A stretch of 59,176 nucleotides of DNA. Source: Chitinophaga pinensis (GTDB taxonomy: Bacteria > Bacteroidota > Bacteroidia > UKL13-3). The notes under the pieces are model-generated. The model was given only the letters and a program-made list of their open reading frames with translations. It was not told where the DNA came from and searched no databases. The stretch covers positions 1-59,176 of the forward strand of contig CAMARW010000003.1 in NCBI GenBank assembly GCA_945860865.1, in the 5' to 3' direction. Position 1 is the first letter of the stretch. Each line of letters starts with the position of its first letter. Below, one piece after another: positions 44,145-51,076 of this stretch. Both the position numbers and the translations under genes were made by a program.

Positions 44145-45161
44145 ATGTTTAAAATTATTCCAATTCAAAGCTTATTGAACTTGCCAGAAACTCCATTTTT
44201 GTTGGATGTTAGGAGTGAGGGAGAATTTGAACAAGGGCATATTCCGGGCGCTATTTCTTTCCCAATTCTAAATAATGAGGAGCGCAAATTGGTAGGAACT
44301 TGTTATAAACAGAAGGGGCATAATGCGGCCGTTTTATTAGGTTATGAGTTGGTTGGACCAAAATTTACATCCTATTTAAAGCATGCCTATAAACATTTTG
44401 TAGGGAAAGAAATATATATGCATTGCTGGCGCGGCGGCTTACGAAGTAGAATTATGGCAAACCTGCTTAGTTCTGCCGGTTTTGAAGTAAATTTAATTCA
44501 AGGTGGCTATAAAAGCTATCGCCACGAAGCGCTTGCTTATTTAAATACGACTTTAGATTTACAAGTTTTGGGCGGCTTAACCGGGAGTGGCAAAACCGAA
44601 ATACTCGAATCATTGGCCCATACAGGCGCGCAGGTTCTCGACATTGAAAAATTGGCCAATCACAAAGGTTCTGCATTTGGTGCCATTGGATTGCCCGAGC
44701 AGCCTACCCAAGAACAATTTGAAAACAATATTTTTGCACATTGTTTCCATTTTAATTCCCAAGAACCCATCTGGGTAGAAGATGAAAGCCGCCTAATTGG
44801 TAGGTTGCAAGTACCAACTGGGGTTTATGCAGGTATTAGAGAGGGGTTTGTTCATTTTTTGGATTATTCTTTTGAAGAAAGATTAGCGCATATTATTGCT
44901 GAATACGGCGTATTTGAAAAGCAAATTTTAATAGCAACTACTGCTAAACTAAAAAAGCGTATGGGTGATTTAATCAATCGACAAGCCATTGATGCACTCG
45001 AAATTGGAGATGTTGCCACCTGGGCCGGATTGGTTTTAAGTCATTACGACAAACAATATTATTTTGGATTTAGCAAAAGAGACCCTTTGTTGAGTATAAA
45101 AATAAATCTTAAAGGCCCTGAACTAATTTCTTACCTGAAAGAATATGAAAAGAGTCAATAA
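44145..45161 (+). CDS. mnmH: tRNA 2-selenouridine synthase MnmH (SelU)
   Basis: A 338-residue fusion of rhodanese and P-loop domains. FLLDVRSEGEFEQGHIPGA (18-36) and the catalytic C94 in YMHCWRGGLRS are the rhodanese part. The Walker A is GGLTGSGKT (143-151). MnmH replaces sulfur with selenium at the wobble 2-thiouridine of some tRNAs through a geranylated intermediate. The selenophosphate source SelD is not in the window, so selenation cannot be confirmed. The gene is divergent from guaA and monocistronic. The diagnostic CWRGGLRS makes the family certain. Confidence 0.93.
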   Translation: MFKIIPIQSLLNLPETPFLLDVRSEGEFEQGHIPGAISFPILNNEERKLVGTCYKQKGHNAAVLLGYELVGPKFTSYLKHAYKHFVGKEIYMHCWRGGLRSRIMANLLSSAGFEVNLIQGGYKSYRHEALAYLNTTLDLQVLGGLTGSGKTEILESLAHTGAQVLDIEKLANHKGSAFGAIGLPEQPTQEQFENNIFAHCFHFNSQEPIWVEDESRLIGRLQVPTGVYAGIREGFVHFLDYSFEERLAHIIAEYGVFEKQILIATTAKLKKRMGDLINRQAIDALEIGDVATWAGLVLSHYDKQYYFGFSKRDPLLSIKINLKGPELISYLKEYEKSQ

Positions 45162-45351
45162 ATACTAATTAACCTCAATTAACTTAAGCCAAAGTATTCA
45201 TAAATAGGCTGCACAAAAAAAATTACGTATTGGTTTTAATTTAAACCAAATAAGTATTTGAGTAATTTAATTTAACTACAATCATTTTTAAACTGTGGAT
45301 TTCTTCTTTTTATAAGTGATTTTAGGCATCTAGAAATTAGAATTTAATTAA

Positions 45352-45359
45352 TACTTTTG
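45352..45359 (+). promoter_or_regulatory. -7 promoter box of the Kdo8N operon
   Basis: TACTTTTG matches TAnnTTTG, 20 bp before the kdnA ATG. The -33 region is weak. No binding-site repeats were seen in the 218-bp intergenic stretch (45162-45379), which otherwise holds no gene. Confidence 0.4.
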
Positions 45360-45379
45360 TAATTAATAAATAAGATATC

Positions 45380-46585
45380 ATGGCAGGAACAGAATTTTAT
45401 GGCGCCGAAGAGCGAAAAGAAATAAATGAAGTATTAGAAACAGGCATATTCTTTAGGTTTAATCACGATGCGCAGCGTAACGGAATTTGGAAAGCAAAAG
45501 AATTTGAAGCAGAAGTAGCCAAATTAGTTGGCGCTAAATACGCCCATGCTGTTTCTAGTGGCAGCACTGCTGTATCTTGTGCCTTAGCTGCTGCAGGTAT
45601 AGGCGCTGGAGATGAAGTTATTGTTCCACCTTTTACATATATAGCTAGCGTAGAAGCTGTAATATTTGCTGGTGCTTTGCCTGTGTTTGCCGAAGTAGAC
45701 GAAACCTTGTGTTTATCTGCTGAAGGCATTAAAAAGGCAATAACGCCTAAAACCAAAGCTGTATTATTAGTTCACATGTGCGGTCAAATGGCACAAATGG
45801 ACGAAATAATGGCTGTGGTAAAAGAACATAACTTGGTATTGGTTGAAGACGCTGGTCAGGCCATGGCTGCCAGTTACAAAGGAACTTCAACGGGCTTGTT
45901 TGGAGCCACAGGTTGTTATAGTTTCGATTTCTTTAAAATTGCCACTGCGGGTGAAGGTGGTGTATTTGTTACCAATAATGAAGAAGCCTACAAACTAGCA
46001 GATAATTATTCAGATCACGGACATAGTCATTTAGGTAATAACCGCGGTATGGAAACACATCCTGTGCTAGGTTTCAATTATAGAATTTCTGAGTTACATG
46101 CCGCTATAGGCTTGGTTCAGACCAGAAGAGTGCCAATGATTAGAGAAAATAACAACCGCATTAAAACCAAAATGATGCAAGAGTTGGGTAAAATCGCTGG
46201 AGTGTCTTTTGCCACAATTCCTGATCCAAATGGTGATTCGGCTACTTTCTTAAATTTAATGTTGCCAAATACCGAGTTAGCTCAGCAGGTTGTAGATACG
46301 TTTAATGCCAATGGGGTTTCTGGTTTTAATTATTGGTATACCAATATGTATCACTTTATAAATCAGTGGGATCACATTAAAGAAGGTAAAGTGGCTGCTA
46401 AAACTAATGTGCAACTATTAGGTGCGCCACAAGATTATATGAACCTTGATTTGCCAAAAACCCAAGAAACAATTGGTAGGTTAATATCTTTCGGAATAAA
46501 AGCCTCTTGGACAGATGACGAATTAGATGCATTGCTTCAAAAAATGAGTAATTCTATTCAGCAAGTTTTGGTTCAAACGGCTTAA
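45380..46585 (+). CDS. kdnA: 8-amino-3,8-dideoxy-manno-octulosonate transaminase KdnA
   Basis: A 401-residue DegT/DnrJ/EryC1-family aminotransferase. The PLP-binding lysine is K186 in YSFDFFKIATAGEGG; VEDAGQAM (about 155-162) provides the ring-stacking Asp and Gln. With the neighbouring alcohol dehydrogenase and KdsA, the best fit is KdnA, which aminates 8-oxo-Kdo with glutamate to give Kdo8N, as described in Shewanella. It is the first gene of a co-directional run and is followed after 5 bp by kdnB. Without that context only the DegT family would be safe, as many members act on other sugars. Confidence 0.85.
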   Translation: MAGTEFYGAEERKEINEVLETGIFFRFNHDAQRNGIWKAKEFEAEVAKLVGAKYAHAVSSGSTAVSCALAAAGIGAGDEVIVPPFTYIASVEAVIFAGALPVFAEVDETLCLSAEGIKKAITPKTKAVLLVHMCGQMAQMDEIMAVVKEHNLVLVEDAGQAMAASYKGTSTGLFGATGCYSFDFFKIATAGEGGVFVTNNEEAYKLADNYSDHGHSHLGNNRGMETHPVLGFNYRISELHAAIGLVQTRRVPMIRENNNRIKTKMMQELGKIAGVSFATIPDPNGDSATFLNLMLPNTELAQQVVDTFNANGVSGFNYWYTNMYHFINQWDHIKEGKVAAKTNVQLLGAPQDYMNLDLPKTQETIGRLISFGIKASWTDDELDALLQKMSNSIQQVLVQTA

Positions 46586-46590
46586 ATATA

Positions 46591-47673
46591 ATGACACATA
46601 AGAATTTTAAATCGATAGAAAAAACGGTTTTTGGTCGCGGTAGTTTTAACCAATTGGCAGAAATTATTGCCCCAAAACGTGGGCTGAACCAAAGCTATTT
46701 TGTGTATATTATTGATCAATATTTTAAAGGAAAAGACCTCGAAAATAGATTGCAACAACAAGCAGAAGACCTCATTTATTTTATAGATGTAGATCCTTAT
46801 GAACCAACCACCGAGCAAATAGATAATTTACGTGATGAGATTTTAGCAAGCAAAGGTTTGCCCTCTGGCGTTATTGGAATTGGTGGAGGAAGTATTATGG
46901 ATATTGCAAAAGCACTTTCTTTAATGCTTTGCAATGAAGGGAAATCGCAGCAATACCAGGGTTTAAATCTGATTAAAAAACCGGGTGTTTACCACGTGGG
47001 TGTGCCTACTATCTCGGGCACTGGAGCAGAGTGCAGCATGACAGCAGTTTTAACCGGACCTGAAAAAAAGTTGGGTTTAAAGTGCGAGTGGACCATCTTC
47101 GACCAAGTTATTTTAGACTCTGAATTAACAGCAAGTGTGCCGGTAGATAAATGGTTTTATACGGGTATGGATACTTATATTCATTGTATTGAAAGCAGAG
47201 ATGGCATGTTAAATAATGCCTACAGCATGGCTTATGGAGAGCAATCTTTAAAGCTTTGTAGAGATATTTATTTGAGCGAAAATGCAGGTCAGAATCCAGA
47301 AAATGACGATAAACTAATGGTAGCTTCTTTAATGGGCGGACTAAGTTTAACTTACTCAGAGGTTGGTGTTTGTCATGCTTTGAGTTATGGGTTAGGCAAA
47401 ATTTTGGGCGAAAAACATTGTTATGCCAACTGCCTGGCTTTTCAACACCTCGGCGATTTTTACCCAGAGGGTGTGGCAGAGTTTAAAACTATGTTAGTTA
47501 AACACGATATCGAATTGCCTCAAAATTTAAGTGCTAATTGGACAGATGAAACCATAACAGCAATGGCTCACGTAGCTTACAACTTGCCGCACATGTGGAA
47601 CCATGCATTGGGATTAGACTGGCAAGATAAAATGACGATTGAAAGAATTGAAGGATTGTTTAGGAGAATGTAA
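46591..47673 (+). CDS. kdnB: Kdo 8-oxidase KdnB (iron-type alcohol dehydrogenase family)
   Basis: A 360-residue metal-dependent dehydrogenase of the iron-containing ADH family. GVIGIGGGSIMDIAKALSLM (about 93-112) is the nucleotide-binding loop. The metal ligands sit in GMDTYIHCIESRDG and in SEVGVCHALSYGLG and MWNHALGLDW (His, Asp, His). KdnB oxidises the 8-hydroxyl of Kdo to the aldehyde that KdnA aminates. The partner gene lies 5 bp upstream and kdsA 11 bp downstream. The family alone covers many alcohol substrates, so the assignment depends on this neighbourhood. Confidence 0.83.
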   Translation: MTHKNFKSIEKTVFGRGSFNQLAEIIAPKRGLNQSYFVYIIDQYFKGKDLENRLQQQAEDLIYFIDVDPYEPTTEQIDNLRDEILASKGLPSGVIGIGGGSIMDIAKALSLMLCNEGKSQQYQGLNLIKKPGVYHVGVPTISGTGAECSMTAVLTGPEKKLGLKCEWTIFDQVILDSELTASVPVDKWFYTGMDTYIHCIESRDGMLNNAYSMAYGEQSLKLCRDIYLSENAGQNPENDDKLMVASLMGGLSLTYSEVGVCHALSYGLGKILGEKHCYANCLAFQHLGDFYPEGVAEFKTMLVKHDIELPQNLSANWTDETITAMAHVAYNLPHMWNHALGLDWQDKMTIERIEGLFRRM

Positions 47674-47684
47674 TAAGTAACAAA

Positions 47685-48518
47685 ATGACAAAAATTGTAA
47701 AAGTAGGTGATATTGAATGTGGTTCGGATGAGTTGTTTTTAATTAGCGGACCTTGTGTAATAGAAGACGAATTAATCATGCTTCAAACTGCTGAGAAATT
47801 GAAAGAAGTTTCTGAAAAGTTGAAAATTAAATTAATTTACAAATCATCCTTTCAAAAAGACAACCGCAGTTCTTTGAAATATTATGATGGTCCGGGTTTA
47901 GACAAAGGTTTGGCTATTTTAGCTAAAATTAGAGATCAGTTTGGATTTCCAATTGTTACCGATGTGCATTACCCAGAACAAGCAACAGCAGCGGGAGAAG
48001 TGGTGGATGTAATTCAAATTCCGGCCTACTTGTGCATGCAGAGCACATTATTGGTTGCAGCGGCTAAAACTGGAAAAGTGGTTAACATAAAGCATGGACA
48101 ATTTTTAGCGCCAGACAATATGAAACACCCGGCAGCAAAATGTGTGGAGAGTGGTAACGATCAAATCATATTAACAGAGCGCGGATATACTTTTGGATAC
48201 AATGATTTAATTGTTGACCCAAGAAGCTTTTACCATCTCAGAAACATTGGTTATCCCGTGGTATTTGATGTTACACATTGCGTGCGTAAATATGGTATTC
48301 CAAGTGCCGATCCAAACGGTGGCATGCGTGAGTTTTTGCCTGTATTAAGTAGGGCAGGAGTAGCAGCAGGTGTAGATGGTGTATTCATAGAAACCCATCC
48401 AGAACCAGCTAAAGCACTGTGCGATGCAGCTTCGCAGCTTTGTGTTTATGATTTGGAAGAATTCTTAAAACCCTTAATTGATATTCATAACCTAGAAGTT
48501 AGTTACCGTAATAAATAA
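47685..48518 (+). CDS. kdsA: 3-deoxy-8-phosphooctulonate synthase KdsA
   Basis: A 277-residue KdsA. LFLISGPCVIEDE (about 17-29), YKSSFQKDNRSSLKYYDGPG (about 51-70) and NIKHGQFLAPDNMKHPAAK (about 138-156) are canonical, with HPEPAKALCDAASQL near the end. It condenses arabinose 5-phosphate with phosphoenolpyruvate to Kdo-8-phosphate in the cytoplasm. Cys26 in GPCVIE suggests a metal-dependent type II enzyme. It is third in the run, and its substrate arabinose 5-phosphate would come from KdsD in other bacteria, which I do not see here. Confidence 0.95.
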   Translation: MTKIVKVGDIECGSDELFLISGPCVIEDELIMLQTAEKLKEVSEKLKIKLIYKSSFQKDNRSSLKYYDGPGLDKGLAILAKIRDQFGFPIVTDVHYPEQATAAGEVVDVIQIPAYLCMQSTLLVAAAKTGKVVNIKHGQFLAPDNMKHPAAKCVESGNDQIILTERGYTFGYNDLIVDPRSFYHLRNIGYPVVFDVTHCVRKYGIPSADPNGGMREFLPVLSRAGVAAGVDGVFIETHPEPAKALCDAASQLCVYDLEEFLKPLIDIHNLEVSYRNK

Positions 48519-48524
48519 TACAAC

Positions 48525-49187
48525 ATGAAACACCAAACTAAGTTTATTTTTATCATCAGCTTTCTGGCCATTTTTTTGGCTCGAACCGAATCCGTTTTTG
48601 CACAATATGAAAGACCAAGGTCTAATGATAATTCTGTTTTAAGCAAACGAAATGCATTTATCAGTGTGGGTTCGGGCATACATTATAAATACGGTTTATT
48701 GGGATTGGGATTTGGCATGATGTTGAATGAAAATGTATTGGGTGAGCTTAATGTAGGAATTGGTGGGTATGGCTATAAATCTGGATTTACAACAATATTT
48801 AATGCCGGTTCAAATAAAAAATGGCGCCCAACTTTAGGATTTAGTCGTGCATCTGGCTCTAATGTTACCCAGCTTGAAGTTGAAGTGGTGCATCAATTGT
48901 TAAATTATACAATAAATACTGAAGTTGATTTAGCTCCAGCTTACGTCTTAACACCCGGATTTCAGCGTGTTATTGTGTTTAGAAAAGGAAGTAATTTAGC
49001 TTTTGATTTTGGTTTAGCCATAGCACTTAATACGCCAAGTTATCAGTTATCGGAAGACTTTGTAACGATTGACGGAAAAATGGTTCCAACCAGTGAAGTG
49101 GAGTTTAGCGATGCTCAAAAACTTGCGTTCAACTTATTAAGGCCAAGTGGAATAAAAATAGGCATGAGTTATAACTTTGGTTTGTGA
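48525..49187 (+). CDS. Small outer-membrane beta-barrel protein
   Basis: A 220-residue exported protein with a long signal peptide ending ESVFAQ. Glycine- and aromatic-rich alternating segments (FISVGSGIHYKYGLLGLGFG; GELNVGIGGYGYKSGF) and the ending GIKIGMSYNFGL indicate an 8- to 10-stranded barrel with a near-terminal aromatic. It is between kdsA (6 bp) and a hairpin preceding the transaldolase-CBS gene, so it is within the locus. Whether it has a role in lipopolysaccharide handling or only shares the promoter is unknown. Confidence 0.75.
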   Translation: MKHQTKFIFIISFLAIFLARTESVFAQYERPRSNDNSVLSKRNAFISVGSGIHYKYGLLGLGFGMMLNENVLGELNVGIGGYGYKSGFTTIFNAGSNKKWRPTLGFSRASGSNVTQLEVEVVHQLLNYTINTEVDLAPAYVLTPGFQRVIVFRKGSNLAFDFGLAIALNTPSYQLSEDFVTIDGKMVPTSEVEFSDAQKLAFNLLRPSGIKIGMSYNFGL

Positions 49188-49189
49188 TA

Positions 49190-49231
49190 AAAATAAGCTT
49201 ATATTGAATATTTACCTTAAAAGCTTATTTT
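49190..49231 (+). terminator. Hairpin, possible partial terminator after the outer-membrane protein gene
   Basis: AAAATAAGCTT (49190-49200) pairs exactly with AAGCTTATTTT (49221-49231) around a 20-base loop. The T-tract is short (4) and is inside the stem, so it may attenuate rather than stop transcription. Confidence 0.45.
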
Positions 49232-49264
49232 CGCCGAGATTAGAAAATTTACAAATAGAAAAAA

Positions 49265-50275
49265 ATGGAATTATATTTAGATTCAGCAAACCTGAAAGAA
49301 ATTGAAGAAGGCTTTAAATTAGGCTTTCTTAATGGTTTAACAACCACACCAACCTTTATGCAGCGTGAAGGTATTACCGATATTGATGGTATGATTGTGA
49401 AGCTATCAAAAATGGTTCCTGTGCTACAAATTGAAGCTTTGGGTGATACAGCTGAAGACGTTTTAAAAGAAGCTCAAAGACAATTAGCTTTAGGTTTAGA
49501 CCCTACTAAAACAGTTTTTAAAATACCGGTGTCTTTAGAAGGCGTGCGTGCTTGTAAATTATTGCGCAACGAAGGTTTGCTCGTAAATGTACATTTAGTT
49601 TATACCTTACAACAAGCTTATATGGCTATGCAAGCAGGTGCTACTTATGTTTGTCCGTTGGTAGGTAGATTGCAAGATCAAGGTCATGATGCCCTTGATT
49701 TAGTTTCTCAAATAGTAGACGCTGTAGATCATTATGGATATGATACAAAGGTAATGTTCTCATCTGTAAGAACATTAGAGCATGTAAGAAATGCTTTAAA
49801 CCTTGGGGTGCATACCATTACTGTTCCGCTTAAAATAATGAAACAGTTAACAGAAAATCATTTTACTACAGTTGGAACAGACCAGTTTATTAGAGATACC
49901 CGTTTAATGACGGTAAAGGTGAAAGAGGCAATAAATGCTGTAAACCCAATAGTAAGCGCTGATACTAATTTAGCCGATGCGATTGTAAAAATGACTGAAT
50001 ATGGTTTTGGAGCCATTACCATTGTGCATGCTGATGGTAGCTTAAAAGGCGTATTTACTGATGGTGATTTGAGAAGAAAAATACAAACAGAAGGTAGAGA
50101 TGTTTTGAGTAAAAACATGGGTGATTTTACCTATAATACCGCTGTTTCAATAGATGGAAATGCATTGTTAAACGATGCGGCAACTATTTTTAAAGCAACT
50201 AAAGTAGATACCATTTTGGTAACAGAAAATGGTAAACCAATTGGAATGGTTGATATTCAAGATTTGGAACAATAA
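49265..50275 (+). CDS. Transaldolase/FSA-like domain fused to a CBS pair
   Basis: A 336-residue fusion. Residues 1-215 follow the small transaldolase/fructose-6-phosphate aldolase fold: MELYLDSANL with D6, the Schiff-base lysine K86 in VFKIPVS, and R135 in VGRLQDQG. Residues about 228-336 form two CBS motifs (FGAITIVHADGSLKGVFTDG and VDTILVTENGKPIGMVDIQD). CBS pairs usually occur with the SIS domain of KdsD. Compared with E. coli FsaA (from memory), N28 is Thr, Q59 is Glu, and Y131 is Leu. The Glu matches true transaldolases, but the other two changes are odd. It sits between kdsA and a KdsC-like gene, so a role in supplying or controlling arabinose 5-phosphate is tempting but unproven. Confidence 0.85.
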   Translation: MELYLDSANLKEIEEGFKLGFLNGLTTTPTFMQREGITDIDGMIVKLSKMVPVLQIEALGDTAEDVLKEAQRQLALGLDPTKTVFKIPVSLEGVRACKLLRNEGLLVNVHLVYTLQQAYMAMQAGATYVCPLVGRLQDQGHDALDLVSQIVDAVDHYGYDTKVMFSSVRTLEHVRNALNLGVHTITVPLKIMKQLTENHFTTVGTDQFIRDTRLMTVKVKEAINAVNPIVSADTNLADAIVKMTEYGFGAITIVHADGSLKGVFTDGDLRRKIQTEGRDVLSKNMGDFTYNTAVSIDGNALLNDAATIFKATKVDTILVTENGKPIGMVDIQDLEQ

Positions 50276-50299
50276 TTTGTTTCAATGAAAATTTTGAGG

Positions 50300-50334
50300 T
50301 AGGTCGTGCTAAATTTAGTACGACCTATTTTTTT
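50300..50334 (+). terminator. Terminator between the transaldolase-CBS and KdsC-like genes
   Basis: TAGGTCGT (from 50300) pairs with ACGACCTA (to 50327), continued by CTAAA/TTTAG, and is followed by seven T residues (50328-50334). The KdsC-like gene 24 bp later probably needs readthrough or its own promoter. Confidence 0.88.
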
Positions 50335-50357
50335 GGAAATTAATTTAACTTGCGCAC

Positions 50358-51071
50358 ATGCAACATAGTAAAGAACAAATTGAAACTATTTTTACCAAAT
50401 TGGGTGGACAGTTTATGTCATCCATGGAAGCATTAGAAATTAAGCTTGGTGGTATAAAGGCCTTTGTATTTGATTGGGATGGGGTTTTTAACAATGGCGT
50501 AAAAAACGAAAATAAGAGCAGTAATTTTAACGAAATAGATAGCATGGGAACTAATATGCTGCGATTTAGTTATTATTTACGTAATGGTAAATTGCCACAT
50601 ACCGCCATTATTTCGGGTGAAAAGAATGAAATGGCTTTTTACTTTTCGGAGCGCGAGCATTTTGATGCCTCTTATTATAAGGTTGCTGATAAGACTATAG
50701 CGCTAAACCATTTTTGTGAAGCTAATGGAATAAAAGCTTCGGAGGTTTGTTATATGTTTGATGATGTTTTAGATATTAGTTTAGCCGCAGTTTGTGGGTT
50801 TCGAATTTTGGTGGGTAGAAAGAGTAATCCGCTGTTTACTTCTTATTTGGTTCAGCATAACTATGTAGATTATATAACCAGTGAATCTAGTGGTGGATTT
50901 GCGGTAAGAGAAGCAAGCGAAGTACTAATGGGATTAAATGGAAATTTTAACCAATGTATAGACGAACGGAAGGAATTTTCTGCTATTTATAAAACCTATT
51001 TAGCACAAAGACAATCCAAGGAAGTATTAATTTTTTCAGGCATCGGAGGTTTAATTACAGCCGGGAAATAG
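50358..51071 (+). CDS. KdsC-like HAD phosphatase
   Basis: A 237-residue capless HAD-superfamily hydrolase. Motif I is FVFDWDGVFNNG (D39, D41), motif II TAIISGEKNE, motif III the lysine in YKVADKTIAL, and motif IV MFDDVLDISLA. This order matches KdsC, which removes the 8-phosphate of Kdo-8-P, although KdsC is usually ~170-190 residues with DVDGVLTDG. The extra N-terminal ~35 residues and C-terminal ~30 are unusual. The gene context (kdsA, kdnAB) supports KdsC function. A family relative such as a sialic acid 9-phosphatase is the alternative. Confidence 0.8.
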   Translation: MQHSKEQIETIFTKLGGQFMSSMEALEIKLGGIKAFVFDWDGVFNNGVKNENKSSNFNEIDSMGTNMLRFSYYLRNGKLPHTAIISGEKNEMAFYFSEREHFDASYYKVADKTIALNHFCEANGIKASEVCYMFDDVLDISLAAVCGFRILVGRKSNPLFTSYLVQHNYVDYITSESSGGFAVREASEVLMGLNGNFNQCIDERKEFSAIYKTYLAQRQSKEVLIFSGIGGLITAGK

Positions 51072-51076
51072 AGTGG

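Noticed and set aside
45162-45379. Small RNA or riboswitch before the Kdo8N operon
   Set aside because: The region is AT-rich with only a -7 box and no stable conserved structure that I could draw.
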